Source: an uncultured Mediterraneibacter sp. (GTDB taxonomy: Bacteria; Bacillota; Clostridia; Lachnospirales; Lachnospiraceae). From it: DNA of 22,960 nucleotides. The stretch is taken from positions 1-22,960 of the forward strand of contig NZ_CAKRDI010000041.1 of the NCBI RefSeq assembly GCF_934309415.1, in the 5' to 3' direction. How positions within the stretch are numbered: the stretch's first letter is position 1; each line of letters opens with the position of its first letter. The notes under the pieces were generated by a model. The model was not told the DNA's origin. It saw nothing but the letters and a program-made list of their open reading frames with translations, and ran no database searches. A program made the translations under genes and the position numbers. Of this stretch, positions 1 to 6,508 are shown in pieces.

Positions 1-74
1 GGACTTGAACCCACACGATCGCATTGATCACAAGATCCTTAGTCTTGCTCGTCTGCCAGTTCCGACACTTCCGC
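1..74 (-). tRNA. tRNA-Leu(AAG), 3' end cut by the window edge
   Basis: This is a second copy of the tRNA-Leu at 100-184 and lies just downstream of it on the same strand. Read on the minus strand it has the GCGGAAG acceptor half, a D arm and an anticodon stem CAAGA/TCTTG around loop CTAAGGA, giving anticodon AAG. The long variable arm has GATC/GATC pairing, as in class II tRNAs. The T-stem 3' side and acceptor 3' half lie outside the window. It differs from its neighbour by one base, in the loop of the variable arm. The copies are 25 bases apart and are probably cotranscribed. Confidence 0.93.
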
Positions 75-99
75 ATAAAACAATGTTTAGTTATTATAA

Positions 100-184
100 T
101 GCGGAAGATGGGACTTGAACCCACACGATCGCACTGATCACAAGATCCTTAGTCTTGCTCGTCTGCCAGTTCCGACACTTCCGC
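100..184 (-). tRNA. tRNA-Leu(AAG)
   Basis: A complete 85-base class II tRNA. The acceptor stem GCGGAAG pairs with CTTCCGC and the discriminator is A. The anticodon loop CTAAGGA gives anticodon AAG, which reads CUU (and CUC after A34 is converted to inosine or by wobble). The variable arm is a GATC/GATC hairpin and the T loop is TTCAAGT. CCA is not encoded (the bases beyond the discriminator read TTA), so it must be added by the CCA-adding enzyme. It is the promoter-proximal member of a tandem pair. Confidence 0.96.
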
Positions 185-235
185 ATTTCATTGTTTTTAT
201 GTTCCTCACAGTTCCCCGTGCTGACCACAAAAAGT

Positions 236-264
236 ATAATACTATAACTCCCAACAAATGTCAA
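236..264 (-). promoter_or_regulatory. Promoter of the tRNA-Leu pair
   Basis: On the minus strand a perfect -35 TTGACA (259-264) is followed after exactly 17 bases by TATTAT (236-241), a 5/6 match to the -10 consensus. Transcription would start near 229 and give a leader of about 45 bases before the first tRNA. No ribosome site or reading frame is needed here. Confidence 0.8.
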
Positions 265-327
265 CAAGTTTTTTCAATTTTTTTAAATGTTTTATTAGTA
301 TCTACAATACAAACAATAGTTTAGCTT

Positions 328-357
328 AAAAACCCCAGATTCAAAATGAATCCGGGG
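328..357 (-). terminator. Rho-independent terminator of infC-rpmI-rplT
   Basis: On the minus strand CCCCGGATTC and GAATCTGGGG form a 10-bp stem (one G-T pair) around ATTTT, followed by five T. It lies 35 bases past the rplT stop codon. Confidence 0.9.
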
Positions 358-391
358 TAAATCAGCTTATATATGGAACTGTTACTACAAA

Positions 392-748
392 TTAAGCAAG
401 TTTCTCTTTTGCAAGAGCTGCAAGTGTAGCAAATCCTTCTTTATCGTTTACTGCAAGTTCTGCAAGCATCTTTCTGTTCATGTCAACGTTAGCCAGTTTA
501 AGACCGTGCATGAATTTGCTGTAGGAAAGTCCATTCATTCTAGCTGCTGCGTTAATACGAGCGATCCAAAGCTGTCTCATCTGACGTTTGCGCTGTTTTC
601 TTCCAGCGTATGCAGATGTAAGTGCTCTCATTACAGACTGTTTTGCAACTCTGTACTGTTTGGAGCGGGCTCCTCTGTATCCTTTAGCCAGTTTCAGTGT
701 TCTGTTATGTTTCTTCTTAGCGTTCATTCCGCCTTTGATTCTTGCCAT
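392..748 (-). CDS. rplT: 50S ribosomal protein L20
   Basis: This is a full-length 118-residue L20, an early-assembly protein that binds 23S rRNA and, in the family, represses its own operon. The start MARIKGG, the very basic N-terminal helix (about residues 8-60, rich in Lys and Arg) and the conserved C-terminal part with [19 protein letters not shown] and [11 protein letters not shown] are all typical. The start ATG is preceded by a strong AAGGAGG site. It is the last gene of infC-rpmI-rplT, 25 bases after rpmI, with a terminator just downstream. Confidence 0.98.
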   Translation of the reverse strand: MARIKGGMNAKKKHNRTLKLAKGYRGARSKQYRVAKQSVMRALTSAYAGRKQRKRQMRQLWIARINAAARMNGLSYSKFMHGLKLANVDMNRKMLAELAVNDKEGFATLAALAKEKLA

Positions 749-773
749 TTCTTAATCCTCCTTAATCCAAATC

Positions 774-971
774 TTAAAGATATGGTAAAACCTTTTTCAT
801 GTTCTTTACATTTGTTGCATCTGTAATTGTAGCCTGTCTAAGATTTCTCTTTCTCTTTGTAGATTTCTTTGTTAAGATATGGCTCTTATAAGCTTTGTTT
901 CTTTTCAGCTTTCCTGTACCTGTTACTTTGAAGCGCTTTGCTGCCGCTCTATTTGTTTTGATTTTTGGCAT
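774..971 (-). CDS. rpmI: 50S ribosomal protein L35
   Basis: This 65-residue very basic protein is full-length for L35. It begins [20 protein letters not shown] and has the family run of Lys/Arg around [11 protein letters not shown] and KRKRNLR. The ATG has an AAAGGAGG site upstream. It sits between infC and rplT, the standard order in bacteria, and would be translated from the shared transcript. L20 is known in other bacteria to repress the L35-L20 part of the operon; the 58-base gap before this gene contains a small hairpin that might take part. Confidence 0.98.
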   Translation of the reverse strand: MPKIKTNRAAAKRFKVTGTGKLKRNKAYKSHILTKKSTKRKRNLRQATITDATNVKNMKKVLPYL

Positions 972-1001
972 GATAATTTCCTCCTTTATTGTGCTGCCTT
1001 A

Positions 1002-1018
1002 CCGGATTTTCATCCCGG
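1002..1018 (-). other. Small GAAA-capped hairpin between infC and rpmI
   Basis: On the minus strand CCGGGAT-GAAA-ATCCGG forms a stem with one bulged G and a GNRA-type tetraloop. It lies just after the infC stop codon and about 20 bases before the rpmI ribosome site. The position would suit translational control or mRNA processing, but nothing in the sequence proves a role. Confidence 0.45.
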
Positions 1019-1029
1019 ATCATATTGCT

Positions 1030-1536
1030 TTAACGTTTTTCAGTTAAAACCATGCTCATATTTCTGCCTTCCAGTTTTGCTGGTTTTTCCACAGATGCAA
1101 CATCTTCAAGCATCTTTGCAAAATCATCAAGAATATGTTTGCTCTGCTGTACGTGAGCCATCTCACGTCCACGGAAACGCAGTGTCACCTTAACCTTATT
1201 ACCTTTGGAAATGAACTTCTTGGCGTTGTTCATCTTTGTATTCAGGTCATTCGTATCAATATTCGGTGATAAACGCACTTCCTTGATTTCAACAGTTCTC
1301 TGCTTCTTTTTGGCCTCTTTTTCTTTACGTGTCTGCTCGTATTTGTATTTACCGTAATCGATAATCTTACAAACCGGCGGTTTTGCTCCCGGAGCAATCT
1401 TGACAAGATCAAGCTCTGCTTCCTGCGCAAGTTTCATGGCCTCTCTTGCTGACATGATACCTAACTGTTCCCCATCCGCGCTGATCAGTCTTACTTCTCT
1501 GTCTCTGATCTGCTCGTTAATCATTAAATCGCTAAT
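1030..1536 (-). CDS. infC: Translation initiation factor IF-3, with a probable ATT start
   Basis: IF-3 binds the 30S subunit and checks start-codon selection. The N-terminal domain begins MINEQIRDREVRLI, the linker is Lys-rich (YEQTRKEKEAKKKQ) and the C-terminal domain contains EVRLSPNIDTNDLNTK and FRGREMAH. From the first ATG (1524) the protein has 164 residues, but that ATG is 21 bases from the only good ribosome site, GGAGG at 1546-1550. An in-frame ATT at 1534-1536 is 9 bases from the same site and adds M-S-D-L ahead of MINEQ. infC is well known for using AUU in other bacteria, where it allows IF-3 to limit its own synthesis. I therefore place the start at 1536 (168 residues). Confidence 0.96.
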   Translation of the reverse strand: MSDLMINEQIRDREVRLISADGEQLGIMSAREAMKLAQEAELDLVKIAPGAKPPVCKIIDYGKYKYEQTRKEKEAKKKQRTVEIKEVRLSPNIDTNDLNTKMNNAKKFISKGNKVKVTLRFRGREMAHVQQSKHILDDFAKMLEDVASVEKPAKLEGRNMSMVLTEKR

Positions 1537-1587
1537 TGTCGTATACCTCCGTCAAATGAAATTCCTTTAGGTTCTGCGTGAAAACAC

Positions 1588-1616
1588 AAAAAAACGAGTG
1601 AATATCATATCCACCC
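1588..1616 (-). terminator. Attenuator terminator in the infC leader
   Basis: On the minus strand GGGTGGATA-TGA-TATTCACTC forms a 9-bp hairpin (two G-T pairs), followed by G and seven T. It lies about 50 bases upstream of the infC start and about 120 bases downstream of the promoter, so it would stop transcription before the operon. An earlier leader segment, TATCCACTC (about 1702-1710), can pair with GGGTGGATA and would act as the antiterminator arm. This matches L20-controlled leaders known in Firmicutes. Confidence 0.8.
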
Positions 1617-1736
1617 GAAAACATACAGCTTCTGTCTAAAACAGAATTTACTATTATATTATCGATATCGAACCATCAGTCACTCAATTGTGCTGCGGTG
1701 AGAGTGGATACTCTACTTTGTTTTTTGCTCAACGCA
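1588..1736 (-). promoter_or_regulatory. Leader RNA of infC-rpmI-rplT (probable L20 leader)
   Basis: About 150 transcribed bases precede the infC ribosome site and contain no convincing reading frame. They hold an early segment with TATCCACTC, a short hairpin (TTCTGT..ACAGAA, about 1630-1645) and the terminator at 1588-1616. The mutually exclusive pairing between the early segment and the terminator arm fits control by excess L20. The family assignment comes from position and architecture, not from a covariance-model match. Confidence 0.65.
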
Positions 1737-1742
1737 ATATAT

Positions 1743-1771
1743 AATTTAGCACATCCGCTCTCACCTGTCAA
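1743..1771 (-). promoter_or_regulatory. Promoter of infC-rpmI-rplT
   Basis: On the minus strand a perfect TTGACA (1766-1771) and TAAATT (1743-1748, 4/6 match) are separated by 17 bases. Transcription would start near 1736. The spacer contains one arm of a 15-base inverted repeat whose other arm is in the early leader (1697-1711). Confidence 0.65.
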
Positions 1772-1811
1772 CTGTTTTTCTTATTTTCTCTTATTTTTTA
1801 TAACCATACGT

Positions 1812-1916
1812 GTTACTGTTCACAGCATAGCTGTAAACAGTAACGTATCTCACAGATACCCTCGTGCGAGAATCAGCCGTAAAATGATCGATTCGAATTC
1901 ATGGCTGAACTGTTGC
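1812..1916 (+). repeat. Dispersed hairpin repeat, copy A (diverged)
   Basis: Bases 1812-1844 are the 33-base first hairpin of the family, with GTTACTGTT pairing AACAGTAAC. It is followed by GTATCT-CAC-AGATAC (1845-1859), which looks like a collapsed form of the second hairpin. Next comes a different long hairpin, CAGCC...GGCTG, and a degenerate end near 1916 (GAACTGTTGC instead of GAACAGTAAC). The right boundary is uncertain. It fills the space between the infC promoter and degV. Confidence 0.7.
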
Positions 1917-1975
1917 AATTTTATTTTTATTAATTAATACAATCCGATGCCTGTTAGAGTGTGTTTAAATTTAAT

Positions 1976-2839
1976 TTACCGCTTATTTCCCATACAGAAC
2001 ACAGCAACTACGCCCGGGCCGGTATGGCTTCCGATCACTGTTCCGATATTATTGATCAGAACATTCTCCACGCCCATCTTTTCTTTCACGCGCTTTTCTA
2101 CATACTGCGCATCTTCCAGACAGTCACCGTGTGTGATCATTACAAGATCATTCTCCCAGCCCTTTGCCTGCTCCACTGACATATCTACAATCTTGTTCAG
2201 GGATTTTCTTCGGCCACGCTCTTTTCCGATTACCTGAAGTTTTCCATCATTATCCACATGGATAATCGGCTTCACCTGAACCAGCGTTCCCAGAACTGCT
2301 GCTGTCTTGGAGATACGTCCTCCTCTGTGAAGATGATTCAGGTCATCCACTGTAACATTGTGACAGATATGAAGTTTATTCTCTTCTACCCATGCTGCAA
2401 TCTCATCCAGAGTCTTTCCCTGTTCTTTCAACTGCAGCGCCTTGTGAAGCAGAAGCCCTTCACCCATGCACGCACAGAGTGTGTCGATCACCACAATCTT
2501 TGCATCCGGGTATTCTTCTGAAAGTTCCTCTGCCGCGATCCTCATACTGTTGTATGTTCCACTTAACCCTGAAGAAAATGCCAGATGAAGAATATCTTTT
2601 CCTTCTTTTACGATTGGTTCCAGCATCTCTCTCGCCTCATCCGGATTGATCTGCGATGTAACAGACATATGTCCCTCTCTGAGTTTCTGAAAAAATTCTT
2701 TTGCTGACAAACCATCCATATCCGGATAAGTTTCTCCGTCAATTGTATATTTTAAAGGCATAACCGGAACATGTCTTTCTTCCAGCCATTCCTTTGGTAA
2801 ATCCACGGTACTGTTTACTGTGATTACAAATTCTCTCAT
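1976..2839 (-). CDS. DegV family fatty-acid-binding protein
   Basis: This 287-residue protein is the usual length for the DegV/FakB family, which holds a fatty acid for phosphorylation by a FakA-type kinase before phospholipid synthesis. Visible family signatures in order are TSQINP (lipid-head Thr/Ser loop, about 61-66), SSGLSGTYNS (about 89-98), RGGRIS (about 173-178) and IGSHTGPG (about 270-277). It is cytoplasmic, with no signal peptide. The ATG has a GGAGGG site. No fakA is seen nearby, so the kinase would be encoded elsewhere. The in vivo lipid partner cannot be read from the sequence. Confidence 0.93.
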   Translation of the reverse strand: MREFVITVNSTVDLPKEWLEERHVPVMPLKYTIDGETYPDMDGLSAKEFFQKLREGHMSVTSQINPDEAREMLEPIVKEGKDILHLAFSSGLSGTYNSMRIAAEELSEEYPDAKIVVIDTLCACMGEGLLLHKALQLKEQGKTLDEIAAWVEENKLHICHNVTVDDLNHLHRGGRISKTAAVLGTLVQVKPIIHVDNDGKLQVIGKERGRRKSLNKIVDMSVEQAKGWENDLVMITHGDCLEDAQYVEKRVKEKMGVENVLINNIGTVIGSHTGPGVVAVFCMGNKR

Positions 2840-2949
2840 TTATTTGCCCTCCTGCACAATGTCCGGGACCTTCTCTTTGTATTCCCGGTGTAATAATGTG
2901 CACAAATACCGCCCGGTCCTGTTCTGATCACTCTGACAAATACTGCAAA

Positions 2950-2955
2950 ATTATA
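2950..2955 (-). promoter_or_regulatory. Possible -10 box of degV
   Basis: A perfect TATAAT on the minus strand lies about 110 bases upstream of the degV ATG. No good -35 is seen at 16-18 bases, so this is weak. The rest of 2840-3086 has no gene I can support. Confidence 0.3.
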
Positions 2956-3086
2956 CGCTCCAGCCGGATTTTATTTCTTCTGCAATCCACAGGATTCTTT
3001 TCACATCATTTTCGCCAAAATGTGTCTAAAAACACAGGCAGCCTTACACAGTCCCATCATACCATCTTTTCGTCTGTGATGCAAAA

Positions 3087-4454
3087 CTAATTGAGCTTTA
3101 CATTCAAATAATTTCGCCCGGACAGTGTTTTGTTAAAGATAAGGAAACAAAGTACCAGAATACATCCAACGATAAATCCTGCCAGATCAAATACCGCAGT
3201 CAGTACAAGAAGCATCAGACGCATGAATTTCAACGCATATCCCAGTTCAAAATTAGGCTGTGTGTAATTTGCCACCGCCACAAATGCCATATAAAGCATC
3301 ACTTCGCTGTTAAACCAGCCGGATTCTACAGAGAACTCTCCCATGACAATTCCGGCGATCACGCTCAGCGGAGTGCTCAGCATACTCGGTGTATTCATTG
3401 CCGCCAAACGCAGCCCGTCAATTGCAAGCTCCAGAATCAGGAACTGCCAGATCAATGGAATATTTACATGATCCTGCACTACCACGAAAGAGAAAATCCT
3501 CGGCAGCCAGGTCAGATTCTGCATAAATAACAGATATAACGGCGTAAAAAATACTGTGGCGATTGTAATGATCGTTCTTGATACCTTCAGATAGATTCCG
3601 GTCATTGTAGGAAAATAATAGTCATTCGCCTCTTCAATCATGTCCAGAATGGAAGTCGGCAAGATCATCGCTGATGGGGAATTATCGACCAGAATCACAA
3701 CTTTCCCTTCCAGCAGACAGGCTGCTGCCGTATCCGGACGTTCTGTGAACTTAAATTTTGGAAATGGATTGAACCATTTTCTCCGAAACATGGATTCAGC
3801 CAGACTCTGCTGATTCATCCGCAGATCGTCCACCTCTAATTCTTCGATCCTGATCTTGATATTTTGCAGTAATTCCTCATCTACCCGGTCTGACATATAG
3901 CAGATGGCAATGTCTGTCCTGGATGCCTGTCCCGCCTCCGTCATCTCCATGATCAGGTGCGGATCCCGGATCCTTCTTCTCATCAACGCTGTGTTAAACA
4001 CAATCGTCTCAACGAACCCGTCTCTCGAGCCCCTCAGTGATTTATCTTTGTCCGGCTCTTCCACACTACGCGCCGGATAAGTACGGCAGTCGATACAGAT
4101 GCAGGCATCATATCCAGCCAGGAACATCGCTGCTACTCCGGATAAAACATTCCGGATCACTCCATCAAACTCCCGGATTACTTCCACTTCTACATAAGGG
4201 ACTTCTTTTTTCGCAAATTCTTCCGCATTCTCCGGCAGATCCTCTTCTGTGACAGACAGAAATGCATCCATGATTTTCAGCATTGTTTCATCTTTAATAA
4301 AACCATCGATATAATAAAAGACTGTCGTCTTTCCTCCAATCTCCATCTCCCGTTTGATCAGATCAAAGCTTTCCTCCACCGGAAGGATCTGATCCATATA
4401 AGCAATATTTTTTTCAAATGAAGCACTGATCTTTTTTTCGATTTTCTTAATCAT
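3087..4454 (-). CDS. GerA-family spore germination protein, SpoVAF-like
   Basis: This 455-residue protein has the GerA/SpoVAF fold: a soluble N-terminal half and a C-terminal half with about five or six membrane segments (roughly 285-440, for example TIITIATVFFTPLYLLFM and LMLLVLTAVFDLAGFIVG). The run RTYPARSVEEPDKDKSLRGS followed by RDGFVETIVFNTALMRRRIR (about 123-163) is the family signature, and its RGSRDGFVE form is closer to SpoVAF than to GerAA. In Bacillus, SpoVAF is a forespore membrane protein that helps ion release in germination. The start has a GGGAG site. No spoVA or gerB/gerC partners adjoin it, and it looks monocistronic. Confidence 0.88.
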   Translation of the reverse strand: MIKKIEKKISASFEKNIAYMDQILPVEESFDLIKREMEIGGKTTVFYYIDGFIKDETMLKIMDAFLSVTEEDLPENAEEFAKKEVPYVEVEVIREFDGVIRNVLSGVAAMFLAGYDACICIDCRTYPARSVEEPDKDKSLRGSRDGFVETIVFNTALMRRRIRDPHLIMEMTEAGQASRTDIAICYMSDRVDEELLQNIKIRIEELEVDDLRMNQQSLAESMFRRKWFNPFPKFKFTERPDTAAACLLEGKVVILVDNSPSAMILPTSILDMIEEANDYYFPTMTGIYLKVSRTIITIATVFFTPLYLLFMQNLTWLPRIFSFVVVQDHVNIPLIWQFLILELAIDGLRLAAMNTPSMLSTPLSVIAGIVMGEFSVESGWFNSEVMLYMAFVAVANYTQPNFELGYALKFMRLMLLVLTAVFDLAGFIVGCILVLCFLIFNKTLSGRNYLNVKLN

Positions 4455-4530
4455 CTGCCAACTCTCCCTGAAATTATTTATTACTTTATTACAAAATACA
4501 CTTCAAAAAATTCACTCAAGTATGGTATAT

Positions 4531-4578
4531 AAAAAGACCGCAGACTCCACTTACATGCATGAAGCCTACGATCTTTTT
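4531..4578 (-). terminator. Terminator downstream of the dUTPase gene
   Basis: On the minus strand a 20-bp stem can form between AAAAAGATCGTAGGCTTCAT and AAGTGGAGTCTGCGGTCTTT plus TT, with a short loop, ending in five T. Five of the pairs are G-U, which become C-A mismatches on the other strand, so the structure is sound only in minus-strand RNA. It lies between the dUTPase gene and the SpoVAF-like gene and would separate them. Confidence 0.75.
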
Positions 4579-4580
4579 CT

Positions 4581-4635
4581 GTTACTGTTACAGTATTTTC
4601 TCGTTACTGTTTGCAGCTATGCTTTGAACAGTAAC
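4581..4635 (-). repeat. Dispersed hairpin repeat, copy B (internally deleted)
   Basis: Bases 4603-4635 are the complete 33-base first hairpin in reverse orientation. A second GTTACTGTT at 4581 occupies the place of the far terminal repeat, with only about 13 bases between. Hairpins two and three are missing, so this looks like an internal-deletion form that kept both ends. TTTTCT occurs on both sides (4574-4579 and 4637-4642), a weak candidate target duplication. Confidence 0.75.
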
Positions 4636-4714
4636 ATTTTCTCTGGTCTCATACAGAGATTATTTTCTCTGCATTTTCAGATTTTATTCTTTTTTATTGG
4701 CAGTTTTTAATCTC

Positions 4715-5230
4715 TTACTTCTGTGTTGTGCTTCCGAATCCGCCATTTCTTACTTCTGTCACATCATCATCCAGTGTGATTCCATACTCCACAAAGATTC
4801 CCTGCATGAAGCCTTCTCCTGCTGCCACTTTCACAGTTTTTCCTTCATTCGAGTCGTTTGTGATCTTTGCAAAAATATGACCTTCATTGTCAGAATAATA
4901 ATAGTCACTGTCAATGATTCCCACCGTATTGTTGAGCTGCAGTCTGTATTTGAATCCCAGTCCGCTTCTTGGATAGCATTTTAATACCCAGTCCGGTTCC
5001 ATCCAGACACGGATTCCGGTCGGGATCTTTGCTGTCTCGCCCGGCTCCAGTATGATTTCTGCCGGTGCAAAGAAATCATATCCTGCACTGCCGGCTGTTG
5101 CTCTTGCCGGTAATTTCAATGTTTCATAGAGTTCCTCAATCACACCTTCATCTGCCGGTCCAAATGTATCTGTCCATGCCTCGCGGAACTGCTCCAGGCT
5201 GACAATTTCAAATTTTGCAATTCTTCTCAT
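4715..5230 (-). CDS. dut: dUTP diphosphatase (dUTPase family)
   Basis: The enzyme hydrolyses dUTP to dUMP and pyrophosphate, keeping uracil out of DNA. All five trimeric dUTPase motifs are visible: AGSAGYDFFA (46-55), PRSGLGFK (87-94), NNTVGIIDSDY (100-110, with catalytic Asp107), GEGFMQGIF (138-146) and the C-terminal RNGGFGSTT (161-169). The last is one residue shorter than the common RGxGGFGSTG arm. At 171 residues it is longer than compact dUTPases because of about 40 extra N-terminal residues. It is a single gene with its own promoter (5248-5276) and terminator (4531-4578). A related dCTP deaminase is less likely because motif 3 is of the dUTPase type. Confidence 0.9.
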   Translation of the reverse strand: MRRIAKFEIVSLEQFREAWTDTFGPADEGVIEELYETLKLPARATAGSAGYDFFAPAEIILEPGETAKIPTGIRVWMEPDWVLKCYPRSGLGFKYRLQLNNTVGIIDSDYYYSDNEGHIFAKITNDSNEGKTVKVAAGEGFMQGIFVEYGITLDDDVTEVRNGGFGSTTQK

Positions 5231-5247
5231 TGTATAATCTACCTTTC

Positions 5248-5276
5248 TTTGTACAATATTATGATCTCAGTGTCAA
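5248..5276 (-). promoter_or_regulatory. Promoter of the dUTPase gene
   Basis: On the minus strand a perfect TTGACA (5271-5276), a 17-base spacer and TACAAA (5248-5253, 4/6 match). It lies about 20 bases before the start codon, so the transcript leader is very short; the ribosome site GAAAGG is at about 5241-5246. Confidence 0.55.
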
Positions 5277-5319
5277 AAGGTCAAAAAGTATTATAATGAT
5301 CCACATCAAACAATTAATT

Positions 5320-5462
5320 GTTACTGTTCACAGGTAACCTGCAAACAGTAACGTATCTCGCCATTTAGAATCGCCTACGGCGATGGGCGAGATACATTCA
5401 GGACAAAACGTGCATCCTCCATGCCAATCAGCGGAGTGATTGACATGGGAGTGAACAGTAAC
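5320..5462 (+). repeat. Dispersed hairpin repeat, copy C (full length)
   Basis: This 143-base element is bounded by perfect 12-base inverted ends, GTTACTGTTCAC and GTGAACAGTAAC. It folds into three hairpins: 5320-5352, 5353-5395 (GTATCTCGCC with GGCGAGATAC, inner ATCGCC with GGCGAT) and about 5417-5451 (CATGCCAATCA with TGATTGACATG). AATTAATT flanks both ends (5312-5319 and 5463-5470), a candidate 8-bp target duplication, although this octamer is itself a palindrome. The right copy overlaps the stop codon of the gene at 5469-6491 by two bases. Confidence 0.85.
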
Positions 5463-5468
5463 AATTAA

Positions 5469-6491
5469 TTACAGTTGATTCCAGATCATCTCCTGACTGA
5501 TTTCTTCTAATGAAAATGCACCGCACATCTTCATTGTATCCGTCAGTTCATTTCTGATCTTATTTACATAGGCTTCCACGCCTGCTTCTTCGCCGCCGTA
5601 AACAGCCGTTACAAATGGGCGTGCGATCAGAACTGCATCTGCACCGATCGCCAGTGCTTTAAATACATCGGTTCCGTTACGGATACCTCCATCCACAAAC
5701 ACTTTCACCTGACCATCCACAGCTTTCACGATGGACGGCAGTACTTCTGCAGAGGCAGGGCACTGATCCAATACACGTCCTCCGTGGTTGGACACGATGA
5801 TTCCCTGTACTCCGGCCTCCATTGCCTTTCTGGCCGCTGCCGGTGTCATTACTCCCTTCAGGATAAATGGGATCTCTGCCATTTTCACAATTTCTTTCAG
5901 TTCTTCCACTGACTTGCTTCCTGCCGGTGGGTTCATATTCTGAAGAAATGGAAGTCCCGCTGCATCGATATCCATTGCAACCGCAAATGCTCCTGATTTT
6001 TTTACCATTTCCATCTTTTCACGGATCGTATTTAAATCCCATGGTTTTACTGTAGGGATTCCACATCCATCCAGTTTTTCGATGGCCGCTGTTGCCTCGA
6101 TCATTACCTGCGGATTTGTTCCATCCCCTGTAAATGCAGCGATTCCATTTTCACGGCATCCTCTGAGCAGAATCTCATTGTACTGCTCATCACTGTATTT
6201 CTCTCCATAATGCAGTTTTACGGCGCCTACCGGTCCTGCAAAAACAGGAAGATCAAATTCTTTTCCAAACAGACGGAGCTTTGTATTCAGCTCTTTCTGT
6301 TCACAGAGTGTATCCATGTTGATCCGGATCTCCTGCCATTTATCATAATTTCGTCTGGCCAGTGTTCCGCTTCCTTTAGAACCTGGTCCCGGCATTGTGT
6401 TTCCACAGGCCACACCATTACATACAGGACAGACCTTACAGTACGGTCCACTACATGTTCTTGCTTTTTTCAGTACTTCTGTATATTCCAT
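5469..6491 (-). CDS. FMN-dependent alpha-hydroxy-acid dehydrogenase/oxidase with a Cys-rich N terminus
   Basis: This 340-residue TIM-barrel flavoprotein belongs to the lactate/glycolate oxidase family, which oxidises 2-hydroxy acids to 2-oxo acids. The barrel motifs are FAGPVGA (84-90), ILKGVM with FMN-contacting Lys212, SNHGGRVLD (234-242) with catalytic His236 and Arg239, and DGGIRNG (267-273) plus ARPF (290-293) for FMN phosphate. Residues 13-29 carry five cysteines in C-x4-C-x2-C-x2-C-x4-C, which could hold an Fe-S cluster or a metal; classical oxidases lack this. The gene follows the aminotransferase by 17 bases, so the pair is probably an operon. The substrate is unknown. An intact dispersed repeat abuts the stop codon. 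Confidence 0.88.
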   Translation of the reverse strand: MEYTEVLKKARTCSGPYCKVCPVCNGVACGNTMPGPGSKGSGTLARRNYDKWQEIRINMDTLCEQKELNTKLRLFGKEFDLPVFAGPVGAVKLHYGEKYSDEQYNEILLRGCRENGIAAFTGDGTNPQVMIEATAAIEKLDGCGIPTVKPWDLNTIREKMEMVKKSGAFAVAMDIDAAGLPFLQNMNPPAGSKSVEELKEIVKMAEIPFILKGVMTPAAARKAMEAGVQGIIVSNHGGRVLDQCPASAEVLPSIVKAVDGQVKVFVDGGIRNGTDVFKALAIGADAVLIARPFVTAVYGGEEAGVEAYVNKIRNELTDTMKMCGAFSLEEISQEMIWNQL

Positions 6492-6508
6492 TTTCTGTAT
6501 TCCCTTTC

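Noticed and set aside
2839..2935. An open minus-strand frame ending in TAA directly before the degV ATG (…YKEKVPDIVQEGK).
   Set aside because: It looks protein-like, but has no ATG and no good ribosome site, only 33 codons after the previous stop, and no recognisable homologue. It may be the degV leader by chance.
2896..3090. Plus-strand open frame of 64 codons upstream of degV.
   Set aside because: No ribosome site, composition rich in Ser, His and Cys as in antisense frames, and no recognisable motif.
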